Under the pieces are notes generated by a model, which ran no database searches, was not told the origin of the DNA, and was given only the letters and a program-made list of their open reading frames with translations. Made by a program: the position numbers and the translations under genes. 64,000 nt of DNA from Gammaproteobacteria bacterium RIFCSPHIGHO2_12_FULL_39_24 (GTDB lineage Bacteria > Pseudomonadota > Gammaproteobacteria > Coxiellales > Coxiellaceae): assembly GCA_001802455.1 (NCBI GenBank), contig MGXZ01000013.1:1-64000 (forward strand), given 5' to 3'. Positions 44,946 through 53,497 of the stretch are shown piece after piece; the stretch's first letter is position 1, and every line of letters starts with the position of its first letter.

Positions 44946-45374
44946 ATGCGTTTTTTTTTAATTATTTTCTCTGTTTTTTGTATGGTCAGCAGTGCTTGCA
45001 ACGCTGCGCCCAAACATATTATTAATTTACCTAAACCTAATTTGCCCTTCAGTGATGGTATTGTAATTGGAAATACACTTTATATTTCAGGAGAAGATGG
45101 CATTGCTTCAGATGGAAAATTAGTGACGGGTGGAATTATACCAGAAACAAACATGGCGATATCAAAAATAAGAAAAATTGTACATGCAGCGGGTTTTCAA
45201 ATGCGCGATGTCGTTAAAACCACCGTTTATATGTCAAATCTAAATGATTATCAAAAAATGAATGTGATTTATCGCCACGCATTTTTAAAATCACTGCCTA
45301 CGCGCTCAACCATTCAGGTTGCGCGTTTGGTGGGTAGTGCGCATATTGAAATATCGGCTATTGCAGTGAAATAA
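44946..45374 (+). CDS. RidA/YjgF family protein with signal peptide
   Basis: About 142 residues from ATG 44946, chosen for GGAGGT upstream; the track start lies within fumC. RidA proteins hydrolyse reactive enamine/imine intermediates and are normally cytosolic. The fold is evident in LYISGEDGI, RKIVHAAGFQMRDVVKTTVYM and RSTIQVARLV...IEISAIAVK, and the conserved Arg and C-terminal Glu are present. Here a clear signal sequence precedes it (MRFFLIIFSVFCMVSSACNA), with possible cleavage after CNA or lipidation at Cys. It follows fumC by 25 bp. Confidence 0.85.
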   Translation: MRFFLIIFSVFCMVSSACNAAPKHIINLPKPNLPFSDGIVIGNTLYISGEDGIASDGKLVTGGIIPETNMAISKIRKIVHAAGFQMRDVVKTTVYMSNLNDYQKMNVIYRHAFLKSLPTRSTIQVARLVGSAHIEISAIAVK

Positions 45375-45381
45375 TCAAAAT

Positions 45382-45401
45382 CCCCGCAGCAAGTCGCGGG
45401 G
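45382..45401. terminator. GC-rich hairpin between convergent genes
   Basis: CCCCGC and GCGGGG pair across an 8-nt loop. It lies between the RidA-like stop and the MidA-like stop. The tail is AT-rich on both sides (ATTTTGATT on the minus strand), so it could terminate one or both convergent transcripts. Confidence 0.5.
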
Positions 45402-45418
45402 TAAATAGTGACTTACCA

Positions 45419-46981
45419 TTATTTTTTTATAATAATATCAATCCATTCTTGCACATCAATCGCGCTGGGATTTAACGCTTGCGCTGAACGCAAGTATTCT
45501 AATGCTTCTGTCTGTCTGTCTACATTATATAAACACATTGCTATATTAAATAAAACCACATCATCTTGACCAAAATAATGTTGCGATAAATGATAATACT
45601 CCATTGCACGTAAAAAACGCCCCGTATTTTGAAAAAAAAGCGCTATATCAAAAAAGATATCGTTTACACCGGGCGAAAAATAAAAGTTATTTGCAATCTC
45701 CATCATATGATCACTTAAAAAAGAAATCACCTCGGGATCACCTTCTTCTGCTAATTCGCAAAAACGATCACTGATATGATCAAACACATAAGGATCCCAC
45801 GCGGATAAATTTAAATACGCCGCCATTAATTCCAGCGTGCATGATTTATAGTGTTCAATAAAATATTCATATACCAAAAAATAATCGGTTGGACTAAATC
45901 CACGAATCATTTTTTGAATAGATAACGCTGTCTCACTCAGGCTATTCAGTGAAAAACCACTTGAAAAAACACCCGTCACAATATTGTCGCGAAACGATTG
46001 CAACTGATAGTGACCACCCGATTGTTTTAAAAATTCTCCAATCGCATGGAAATTCACCATGACCGAAAAACTACCGTGAAAATCTAACTCAGGATAATCA
46101 CAATTATCTAATTCATCTAAACAAGAATAACCTTTGTCAGAAGTTAATAATAAAAATTGGTGATGACTTAACTTTTGCAATTGCTGCAATGCTTTTAAAC
46201 TCGCTACTGGAAATTGAAAGTGTGTATCTATTAATTCACGCTGATACTGAAATAAAATGGGATCTAGCGCGTCGTTGTAATAGGTATTATTAATTTCATG
46301 TGGCGTATGAACAATTTCAATTTTTTCCCACTCTTTCGGCACTCCCGCTATCACATTACCGTCTTCTGTCTGAATCGTCACGCGCGACTCAAATAATTTT
46401 CCATCCACAACTGTGAACACATCCGTTGCGATAGAATCAAAAATATAATTGGCAATAATAATAAGCGGATGGTGAATTTCTTTTTCTGAAATGGTTTTTT
46501 GCGCACGATGTAAAATAAATTCACCACCATGATAAAGATCATACAACGCAAAATCTAACATGCCAGATGTTAAATACGGTTGCAATTGAACCTGTTTTTC
46601 CCAAAACGCAAATGACTGAACGGTAATATCGGACATCACATAACGAATAGAAATAGAGGTTAAGTTTAATGCTTCTTGCAATGCGACAATATTTTTTAAT
46701 AAATAAAAACTAAACTGGCCTGTGCCTGATCCCAACTCTAAAATATAAAATAGTTTGTGAGTCGTGTCGGGATTGTTTCGCGACCAGTCTTGTATGAATC
46801 GAATGATCACTTCAGCATACTGTTTTGCAATAAAAGGATTACTGGTAATATAAAAAGGGACATCTTCTTCCCACGCATCAATTCCTTTTTGATTATAATA
46901 TTTTTTTTGATCATGCCACATGCTGGACTGCGAGAAAGGGATGTTTTTTTCGAGGATTATTTTACTCACGCTCACACTCAC
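45419..46981 (-). CDS. MidA-like SAM-dependent methyltransferase with C-terminal TPR region
   Basis: A 520-residue protein. The N-terminal 350 residues contain a methyltransferase motif I, YILELGSGTGQFSFYLLKN, and a layout resembling the MidA/NDUFAF7 group (arginine methyltransferases), including IIANYIFDSIATDVF in place of the usual N-E-x-x-D-A-x-P-V region. The last 90 residues look like two TPR helices (FFQNTGRFLRAMEYYHLSQH, MCLYNVDRQTEALEYLRSAQ). The GTG start lies in a GTGAGT repeat that encodes MSVSVSK. It follows uvrC by 12 bp. Its target is unknown. Confidence 0.68.
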   Translation of the reverse strand: MSVSVSKIILEKNIPFSQSSMWHDQKKYYNQKGIDAWEEDVPFYITSNPFIAKQYAEVIIRFIQDWSRNNPDTTHKLFYILELGSGTGQFSFYLLKNIVALQEALNLTSISIRYVMSDITVQSFAFWEKQVQLQPYLTSGMLDFALYDLYHGGEFILHRAQKTISEKEIHHPLIIIANYIFDSIATDVFTVVDGKLFESRVTIQTEDGNVIAGVPKEWEKIEIVHTPHEINNTYYNDALDPILFQYQRELIDTHFQFPVASLKALQQLQKLSHHQFLLLTSDKGYSCLDELDNCDYPELDFHGSFSVMVNFHAIGEFLKQSGGHYQLQSFRDNIVTGVFSSGFSLNSLSETALSIQKMIRGFSPTDYFLVYEYFIEHYKSCTLELMAAYLNLSAWDPYVFDHISDRFCELAEEGDPEVISFLSDHMMEIANNFYFSPGVNDIFFDIALFFQNTGRFLRAMEYYHLSQHYFGQDDVVLFNIAMCLYNVDRQTEALEYLRSAQALNPSAIDVQEWIDIIIKK

Positions 46982-46984
46982 ACT
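46963..46984 (-). repeat. GTGAGT repeat at the MidA-like gene start
   Basis: AGTGTGAGTGTGAGCGTGAG on the minus strand gives several in-frame GTG codons (M/V-S-V-S-V-S). Any of them could serve as start. It is the same repeat class as at uvrC and putA. Confidence 0.6.
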
Positions 46985-46993
46985 ATATTATTA

Positions 46994-48835
46994 TTATTCA
47001 TGTAAAATATCAAAAATATGTTTTGCGAGGATTCTGCTCACTCCTTTTACTTTTGCAATCTCTTCCACGCTGGCTTTCTTCAACTCCTGCAATCCGCCAA
47101 AATGAGTCAACAAATCCATTTTTCTTTTTCTGCCAACACCAGGAATGATATCTAACTTAGACTGCAATGTATTTTTACCGCGTTTTTTGCGATGCGCAGT
47201 AATGGCAAACCGATGCGCTTCATCGCGAATAAATTGCAGCCAGTGTAACACAGGATCATCGGATGTTAAGGACACTTCACTCTCTCGCCCTCCAATATAA
47301 ATTTTTTCTAATCCTGGTTTTCGTTCAACCCCTTTTGCAATTCCCATTAACATCACACCACTCACTTGCAGTGTTTCTAAAACACCCGCCGCCATTTTCA
47401 ACTGTCCTTTTCCACCATCAACCATAATCAAATCGGGTAATGATTTATGATTTATTTTTAATGCCGTGTAACGACGCGTTAATACTTGTTGCATCGCTGC
47501 ATAATCATCACCCGGCGTAATACCATCAATATTAAATTGTCGGTACGCTTTTTTGATGGGACCCTCCACGCCAAACACAACACAAGACGCTTTTGTTGCT
47601 GATCCTTGTGTGTGACTGATATCAAAACATTCGATACGTTCTGGTAAATTAGGTAAACCAAATTTTTTCTGCATTGATATTAATGTTAAAATAATATTAT
47701 TTTTTTCTGATTGATGTTGTTTTAATGCTGCTTCTGCATTAGACAACGCAATCGATAACCACTCGCGAAACGCCGGTGTTTTGCGATCACTGATTTGAAC
47801 AGGTTGATGTAACGCTTCTTGCAATGCATTCTGAATCCATTGTCTATCTTCAATTGCATGGCTCAACACAATGCGATCAATTTTTTCTGATTCACGCGCA
47901 GGATCAAGGTAATATTGCGGAAGAAAAGCGGATAGCGTGTGCGTGGACGTGGGCGTAGGTATTTTCAAAAAAAATGTTTTGTGACCCAGCATCTGCCCAT
48001 TGCGAATAGAAACAACTGTAATTGCCGCTTGTTCCATTTTTTCGACAACACCAAAAATATCAACATTCCCTTTTCCACCCGTAATAAATTGTTGCGTTTG
48101 TAATTTACGTAATTTAATTAATACATCACGCCAATGCGCTGCATATTCATATTCTAATTTTTCGGATGCGCTTTCCATTCGTTTTTCAATATCGCGCATC
48201 ACTTCACTGCTCTTCCCTTCCAAAAAATGAATCGTATCTTTTACTTGTTCTTGATAGTGTTCTTTTGAAACATAATTCACGCACGGCGCGGTACAACGAT
48301 TAATTTGATATTGCAAACAGGGTCGTGAACGATTTGCGAAAAAAACATCGCGACATTGTCGTAATTTAAATAGTTTTTGAATCAGTGCTAAATTACTGCG
48401 AACCGAACCCGCATTCGGATAAGGCCCAAAATAACGACCTTTTTCTTTTTTGGTGCCACGATGATAATCTAATCTTGGAAAATCTTGATGGATTGATAAA
48501 AATAAATAAGGGTAGGCTTTATCATCTCGCAATACAATATTATATTTCGGATGATATTCTTTTATTAAATTCGATTCAAGCAAGAGCGCTTGATTTTCAT
48601 TTTCAGTAATCGTGATTTCAATATCACACACTTTCTGCATTAACGCGATTGTTTTTTTATCGGTGAGATTTTTTTGAAAATACTGCGAGACCCGTTTTTT
48701 TAAATCGCGTGCTTTTCCGACATATAAAACGGTATGCTGCGAATCGAGAAAACGATAAACACCCGGTTGTGATGGAAGATCGGTGTGTGCTTTATTTTTT
48801 CTCCCATTCCCATTCCCACTCCCACTCCCACTCAC
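46994..48835 (-). CDS. uvrC: Excinuclease ABC subunit C
   Basis: A 613-residue nuclease making both incisions in nucleotide excision repair. The GIY-YIG domain (LPSQPGVYRFLDSQHTVLYVGKARDLKKRV) is followed by the CLQYQINRCTAPC region, a UVR motif (residues about 200-240), the RNase H-like domain (IECFDISHTQGSATKASCVVF, IMVDGGKGQLK) and two C-terminal helix-hairpin-helix motifs. The first 14 residues, SGSGSGNGNGRKN, are encoded by a hexamer repeat and are not conserved. The GTG start overlaps the uvrY stop (GTGA). Confidence 0.96.
   Translation of the reverse strand: MSGSGSGNGNGRKNKAHTDLPSQPGVYRFLDSQHTVLYVGKARDLKKRVSQYFQKNLTDKKTIALMQKVCDIEITITENENQALLLESNLIKEYHPKYNIVLRDDKAYPYLFLSIHQDFPRLDYHRGTKKEKGRYFGPYPNAGSVRSNLALIQKLFKLRQCRDVFFANRSRPCLQYQINRCTAPCVNYVSKEHYQEQVKDTIHFLEGKSSEVMRDIEKRMESASEKLEYEYAAHWRDVLIKLRKLQTQQFITGGKGNVDIFGVVEKMEQAAITVVSIRNGQMLGHKTFFLKIPTPTSTHTLSAFLPQYYLDPARESEKIDRIVLSHAIEDRQWIQNALQEALHQPVQISDRKTPAFREWLSIALSNAEAALKQHQSEKNNIILTLISMQKKFGLPNLPERIECFDISHTQGSATKASCVVFGVEGPIKKAYRQFNIDGITPGDDYAAMQQVLTRRYTALKINHKSLPDLIMVDGGKGQLKMAAGVLETLQVSGVMLMGIAKGVERKPGLEKIYIGGRESEVSLTSDDPVLHWLQFIRDEAHRFAITAHRKKRGKNTLQSKLDIIPGVGRKRKMDLLTHFGGLQELKKASVEEIAKVKGVSRILAKHIFDILHE
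47935..47960 (+). repeat. Period-6 GTG-rich repeat inside uvrC (antisense orientation)
   Basis: GCGTGTGCGTGGACGTGGGC on the plus strand encodes PTPTSTHT on the uvrC strand, in a linker where other UvrC proteins vary in length. Confidence 0.4.
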
Positions 48836-48836
48836 A
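48801..48836 (-). repeat. GGGAGT/GGGAAT tandem repeat at the uvrC start
   Basis: Six hexamer units (GTGAGTGGGAGTGGGAGTGG and on to GGGAATGGGAATGGGAG) follow the uvrY stop. They encode the Ser-Gly/Asn-Gly start of UvrC. It is the longest copy of this repeat in the window. Confidence 0.75.
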
Positions 48837-49482
48837 CTTGCACCGCTTCAGATTCAACAATGCCATATCGAATAGCCAACAAAGTTAATGCTACATCGTT
48901 AGTTACTTTGAGTTTTCTGAAAATACGATAACGATAACTATTCACCGTTTTTGCACTCAAATGCAAACTTTCTGCTATCGTTTGCACACTCGTGCCACGC
49001 GTGATCATCATCATCACTTGCAATTCACGCTCAGATAACAAATCAAAAGGGGAAGGCTCTTTATCAGTGACATGACGAAACGCCAAACGATTGGCAATTT
49101 CCGTGCTGATATAACGCTGACCCGCATAAATAGCACGAATCGCGCGCACCATTTCATCCATCGATGCCCCTTTCGTAATATAACCCGCCGCTCCTGCTTG
49201 TAATAAACGCGCAGGATATAAATCATTGTCACAAATGGTGAGAATTAATACTTTGATATCAGGATCAACACGTAATAATTTTCGAGTTGCTTCGAAACCG
49301 CCAATGCCGGGCATTTTGACATCCATGAGAACTACATGCGGATGTGATTTGCGTGCAAGCTTTACCGCTTCTTCGCCACTACTTGCCTCACCAATGACTT
49401 TAATCCCAGAAACATCATCCAGAATTTTTTTGATTCCAGAACGAACCAAATCATGATCGTCGACCAATAATACATTTATCAT
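48832..49482 (-). CDS. uvrY: Response regulator, UvrY/GacA/LetA type
   Basis: A 216-residue regulator starting at ATG 49482; the longer ORF runs through the tRNA gene. The receiver has DDHD (8-11) and phospho-acceptor D54 in VVLMDVKMPG. The C-terminal LuxR-type helix-turn-helix is LLSERELQVMMMITRGTSVQTIAESLHLSAKTVNSYRYRI. In gammaproteobacteria this protein answers BarA/GacS/LetS and activates small RNAs that titrate CsrA; in Legionella and Coxiella it controls the switch to the transmissive state. It is coupled to uvrC by a GTGA overlap, as in E. coli. No partner kinase is adjacent. Confidence 0.93.
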   Translation of the reverse strand: MINVLLVDDHDLVRSGIKKILDDVSGIKVIGEASSGEEAVKLARKSHPHVVLMDVKMPGIGGFEATRKLLRVDPDIKVLILTICDNDLYPARLLQAGAAGYITKGASMDEMVRAIRAIYAGQRYISTEIANRLAFRHVTDKEPSPFDLLSERELQVMMMITRGTSVQTIAESLHLSAKTVNSYRYRIFRKLKVTNDVALTLLAIRYGIVESEAVQV

Positions 49483-49505
49483 GGTACATCCCGTCACTGG
49501 TGTCT

Positions 49506-49594
49506 TGGCGGAGAGACAGGGATTCGAACCCTGGGAGGGAGTTACCCTCAACGGTTTTCAAGACCGCCGCATTAAACCACTCTGCCATCTCTCC
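49506..49594 (-). tRNA. tRNA-Ser(UGA)
   Basis: On the minus strand the acceptor GGAGAGA pairs with TCTCTCC, the anticodon loop CTTGAAA gives UGA, a long variable arm (GAGGGTAACTCCCTC) is present as expected for serine, and the T arm is GGGTTCGAATCCC. Discriminator G and CCA are encoded. It lies 23 bp upstream of uvrY in the same direction. Confidence 0.96.
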
Positions 49595-49696
49595 GTATTT
49601 TTTACTATCGAATTACGCGTAATCATACGATGACATAGTGTTAGTGTCACTTATTTTTTGTTACAATCTGCGTAGTTTTAATTATGGGGGGTTTTT

Positions 49697-50398
49697 ATGC
49701 CTTTTGGTATTCGTCCGCAAAGTGGTTCAACTGTTACAGCAAGCAGATCAACTTATCAATCTGAAATTGCACGGCACAGTGTATTACGCAACACCTATTT
49801 TTTATTGAGTCTGACATTGTTGTTCAGCGCTGCGATGGCAGTTGTTTCATTAAAAACAGGTGCGCAGCAATTAAACTTTATTGTGTTGCTGGTCGGCATG
49901 TTCGGTTTGTTATTTTTAACCATGTGGTTACGCAACAGTGTTTGGGGGGTGGTCTCCACTTTTGCTTTCACTGGTTTTATGGGTTATACACTCGGACCCA
50001 TTCTCAATATGTACTTAACCGAATTTACCAATGGCTCACAACTGATTTTCACCTCATTGGGTGCAACCGGTGTTATTTTTATCGCACTATCTGGCTATGT
50101 GCTCACCACCAAAAAAGATTTTAGTTTTCTGGGTGGATTTTTATTTATTGCTTTGTTGGGTGGAATTCTACTGAGCTTTGCCGGTATCCTATTCCATTTG
50201 CCAATGATGCAAATCGCTATGTCAGGCGCTTTCGTTTTGATTTTCTCTGGCTACATTCTGTACAACACCAGTCAAATTATTAATAACGGTGAAACTAACT
50301 ATGTTATGGCCACCATTAGCCTTTATCTGGATATTTTGAACTTATTCCTAGCCTTGCTTCGAATCTTGAGCTACTTCGCTGGTAACAGAAACAACTAA
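49697..50398 (+). CDS. Bax inhibitor-1/YccA family membrane protein
   Basis: A 233-residue inner-membrane protein with seven hydrophobic segments, typical of the BI-1/YccA (UPF0005) family. Diagnostic portions are RNTYFLLSLTLLFSAAMA and the C-terminal LYLDILNLFLALLRILSYF with the conserved Asp. Family members act as pH-sensitive calcium leak channels or modulate FtsH. GGGGGG precedes the ATG, and TACAAT forms a probable -10 box. A strong terminator follows. Confidence 0.93.
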   Translation: MPFGIRPQSGSTVTASRSTYQSEIARHSVLRNTYFLLSLTLLFSAAMAVVSLKTGAQQLNFIVLLVGMFGLLFLTMWLRNSVWGVVSTFAFTGFMGYTLGPILNMYLTEFTNGSQLIFTSLGATGVIFIALSGYVLTTKKDFSFLGGFLFIALLGGILLSFAGILFHLPMMQIAMSGAFVLIFSGYILYNTSQIINNGETNYVMATISLYLDILNLFLALLRILSYFAGNRNN

Positions 50399-50433
50399 AT
50401 GTACATCTAACACACTGAATCATTAGGATTAAT

Positions 50434-50463
50434 AAAAAAATCACCCTTTTTTGGTGATTTTTT
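50434..50463 (+). terminator. Rho-independent terminator after the YccA-family gene
   Basis: AAAATCACC and GGTGATTTT form a stem around CTTTTTT and are followed by TTTTTT. It is a textbook terminator, 36 bp after the stop. Confidence 0.85.
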
Positions 50464-50531
50464 CTGGAAAGTTTGCCCTAATTCCCGTATATTGAGACTC
50501 AGTTTAGTCATGATATACGAGGAAAATAGAA

Positions 50532-51269
50532 TTGAAATTCAATAAGTTATTCAGCATTTTGGTTTCGGCTGTGATAGGGAGTCTTCTTTGTCTAGTTCTT
50601 TTCTCATTGCCAACACTTGCTAACGCCAACCTTTCAACAACCACTCCAAAATCCGTTGATGGCATCCCTCCAAAGGCGCTGAAATTAGCGATTAATGGCT
50701 ATCGATGGGCGTTGAAACACCACCAAGTAGCTAACCCTGCTATTCTGACGGTTGTTGACTTCAATAAACCCTCTTATGAAAAACGCATGTGGGTTATCGA
50801 TATCAACCATGCGAAAGTATTAATGAAAATGCATGTGGCGCAAGGAAAAAATTCGGGCGCTGTTTATGCAACACATTTTTCCAATCAACCCGGCTCATTA
50901 GAATCATCACCCGGTATTTTCACCACACAAAATGTCTATGATGGTGAACATGGAGAATCATTGCGCGTGAACGGTCTTGAAAAAGGCATTAATAGCAACG
51001 CGCTTGATCGTGCAGTTGTCATTCATCCGGCAGCGTATGTCACACCCAGCTTTATCAAACAAAATGGTTACGCTGGCAGAAGTTGGGGTTGCTTTGCAGT
51101 CAATCCAGCGAATGCAGACAAACTCATTCATACCGTTAAAGGGGGATCGGTGATATTTGCTTATGCTAATCCAGAAAAAAGCGATCCACGTGTTGCGCAT
51201 GAATTATCAGCGCAAGGTGAAAAACTATATAACAAAATCATGCACAGAACATCGAGCTGGTTCGCTTAG
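50532..51269 (+). CDS. Murein L,D-transpeptidase catalytic domain protein (YkuD_2 type)
   Basis: A 245-residue exported protein. The TTG start is supported by GAGG upstream and by a signal peptide directly after it (MKFNKLFSILVSAVIGSLLC, cleaved near LANA). The domain matches the YkuD_2 group: the catalytic Cys is in GRSWGCFAVNP and the His in VVIHPAAYV. Such proteins are thought to modify peptidoglycan in the periplasm. The end overlaps the convergent serS end by 4 bp. Confidence 0.88.
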   Translation: MKFNKLFSILVSAVIGSLLCLVLFSLPTLANANLSTTTPKSVDGIPPKALKLAINGYRWALKHHQVANPAILTVVDFNKPSYEKRMWVIDINHAKVLMKMHVAQGKNSGAVYATHFSNQPGSLESSPGIFTTQNVYDGEHGESLRVNGLEKGINSNALDRAVVIHPAAYVTPSFIKQNGYAGRSWGCFAVNPANADKLIHTVKGGSVIFAYANPEKSDPRVAHELSAQGEKLYNKIMHRTSSWFA

Positions 51270-52534
51270 ATTGTCGTACTACCCATATATTTCTGCAACG
51301 CAGTGGGTATGTGAATCATGCCATCTGCATCTTGATAATTTTCCATAATAGCAACCAATGCACGCCCAACAGCAACACCGGAACCATTTAACGTATGCAC
51401 ATAGTCAGGTTTATTGGTTTCTGCTGAACGGTAACGCGCCATCATGCGTCGCGCTTGAAATGCTTCGCAATTACTGACAGATGAAATTTCGCGATATTTA
51501 TTTTGACTTGGCAGCCACACTTCCAAATCATACGTTTTTGCGGAACCAAAACCAGTATCAGCAGAACACAACAAAATAACCCGGTAGGGCAATTCTAATA
51601 ATTGCAACACTTTTTCAGCCTGTTTGGTCATTTCTTCTAATGCGTCATATGATTTTTCGGGTGATACAATTTGCACCATCTCTACTTTTTGAAATTGATG
51701 TTGACGAATCATGCCGCGCGTATCTTTTCCATACGATCCTGCTTCACTGCGAAAACACGGTGAATGTGCAACTAATTTTAACGGTAATTGATTGGCTTCA
51801 ATAATTTGATCGCGTACCACATTAGTCAGCGCTACTTCTGCGGTTGAAATAAGCGCAAAATCATATTCACCTTTAATCCAAAATAAATCATCTGAAAATT
51901 TAGGTAATTGACCCGTGCCATAAAATGCTTTTGAGTGCGCTAAAAGCGGCACAACCATTTCTGTGTAACCATGTTGATCGACATGCAAATCCAGCATTAA
52001 CTCTGCCAACGCACGCTGCAACTTCGCCAATTTTCCGCGTAAAATAACAAAACGACTGCCTGACATTTTCGATGCTGCTTCAAAATCCATTTGATGATCA
52101 CGCAATCCCAAATCAACGTGATCTTGTGGTGTGAAATTAAATTTTTTCGGCTCACCCCATTTACGCACTTCCACATTATCATTTTCAGATTTGCCATTAG
52201 GAACAGAATGGTGTAATAAATTCGGAATGCCTAATTGAAAATCCGTTAATTTTTTTTGTAATGCGTCGAGCGCCATTTCGGATTGTTTTAATGAATCACC
52301 CACCTGTTGATTTTCCGATAATAACGCCGCGACATCTTCGCCTTTTGATTTTGCCATCCCAACTTGTTTTGCAAATTGATTGCGCTTCGCCTGTAATTCC
52401 TGCGTTTTATCTTGCAAGGATTTGCGTTCTGCTTCGAGTGATTTATATATGGCGATATCAATATCGACATTATGACGTTTTGCTTCACGTGCAATGCTGT
52501 CTGGATCGTGGCGTAATAATTTTGGGTCGATCAT
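51266..52534 (-). CDS. serS: Seryl-tRNA synthetase
   Basis: A 422-residue class II synthetase. The N-terminal coiled-coil arm that contacts the tRNA variable arm spans about residues 30-100. Motif 2 is CFRSEAGSYGKDTRGMIRQHQF and motif 3 is GSGVAVGRALVAIMENYQ. The length is normal. The ATG overlaps the aldose epimerase stop as ATGA, making it the last gene of the sugar operon, an unusual position for this housekeeping gene. Confidence 0.97.
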   Translation of the reverse strand: MIDPKLLRHDPDSIAREAKRHNVDIDIAIYKSLEAERKSLQDKTQELQAKRNQFAKQVGMAKSKGEDVAALLSENQQVGDSLKQSEMALDALQKKLTDFQLGIPNLLHHSVPNGKSENDNVEVRKWGEPKKFNFTPQDHVDLGLRDHQMDFEAASKMSGSRFVILRGKLAKLQRALAELMLDLHVDQHGYTEMVVPLLAHSKAFYGTGQLPKFSDDLFWIKGEYDFALISTAEVALTNVVRDQIIEANQLPLKLVAHSPCFRSEAGSYGKDTRGMIRQHQFQKVEMVQIVSPEKSYDALEEMTKQAEKVLQLLELPYRVILLCSADTGFGSAKTYDLEVWLPSQNKYREISSVSNCEAFQARRMMARYRSAETNKPDYVHTLNGSGVAVGRALVAIMENYQDADGMIHIPTALQKYMGSTTI

Positions 52535-53460
52535 AATGTACTGCTTACCTCATAAACCGCGCTTTCACTCATCCCCGCCTTCAACCACCGCACACCAGAA
52601 ACGGTATTCAGTGCATTCGGAAATCCCATCCAACGTTCAACACAAAAAAAAGGTTTTTCGGGAATAGTGTACAATTGCAAATATGGAAAATAATCCGAAT
52701 TTTCTATCATATCAATTTTAATGACATCGCCATCTGGAAAAGTCAGTGTCGCTGATTTATTTTTTCCCAACACGCTTAATTGTTCATTAATGTCAGGTGA
52801 TGAAATTGAAATCGGTGTTTTCAAAACAGGTAACTCATCTACAATATCTGTCATCGTATCGTTATACTTTAGTCGACGCGTTGACTCAAAATGCAAGCTC
52901 ACTTTTTCTTTTCCATCATTTTCTGGCGGCGTTAAAAAATACGGATGAAATCCGGCGTAATACGGCATGGCGCGCACGGATTCATTGTTTTTATAAAATT
53001 GATGACACAATAATTTTCCCGGCAACACTTCATATTTTAATCGCACTTCAAAATGAAATGGATAATGCAATAATGTATTTTGATTGTCACGCAAAATCAT
53101 TTCAATAGCATTGCCAGTCACTTCACCCACTGTCCATTTTTCATACCAAGAAAATCCATGAATTTTCAATTCATACTGTTTGCCATCATACAAATACACT
53201 CCATCTTGGTTGTTGCGAGCAATGCGTGCACAAATGGGAAAAAGAAAGGGAACGCCACCCGCCAAATCATTAAGTGTTTTATCCCACGCATAATTATGTT
53301 GAAATAAAATTTCGCGCGAACCATTTTTAAAAGGCAAAACAAGTGATGCAACCCAAGCACCGCGTTCTGGAATAATGATTGCTTGTGTTTTTTGATCTGA
53401 TGCGATAATAGTGTAAGCATCAAGATCATGTAATTTTCTCGGATTTTCCCCCACTCCCAC
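52531..53460 (-). CDS. Aldose 1-epimerase family protein
   Basis: A protein of about 309 residues of the galactose mutarotase-like fold, interconverting alpha and beta anomers of hexoses. IHGFSWYEKWTV contains the first catalytic His, AGFHPYFLTPP the second, and FFCVERWMGFPNAL the C-terminal Glu region. The GTG start and first residues (MGVGENPRK) come from a GGGAGT repeat, so the true start may be slightly internal. It follows the sugar porter in an operon with glucose-oxidising enzymes; it could supply beta-D-glucose to the dehydrogenase. Confidence 0.82.
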   Translation of the reverse strand: MGVGENPRKLHDLDAYTIIASDQKTQAIIIPERGAWVASLVLPFKNGSREILFQHNYAWDKTLNDLAGGVPFLFPICARIARNNQDGVYLYDGKQYELKIHGFSWYEKWTVGEVTGNAIEMILRDNQNTLLHYPFHFEVRLKYEVLPGKLLCHQFYKNNESVRAMPYYAGFHPYFLTPPENDGKEKVSLHFESTRRLKYNDTMTDIVDELPVLKTPISISSPDINEQLSVLGKNKSATLTFPDGDVIKIDMIENSDYFPYLQLYTIPEKPFFCVERWMGFPNALNTVSGVRWLKAGMSESAVYEVSSTL

Positions 53461-53466
53461 TCCCGC
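53450..53466 (-). repeat. GGGAGT repeat at the aldose epimerase start
   Basis: GCGGGAGTGGGAGTGGG on the minus strand covers the start codon and ribosome-binding region of the aldose epimerase gene. Confidence 0.6.
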
Positions 53467-53497
53467 GTCTACTAATTACGGATAACAAATAACTTTT

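Noticed and set aside
48832-49551. Longer uvrY start at 49551
   Set aside because: It would extend translation through the tRNA-Ser gene. The ATG at 49482 matches the family start.
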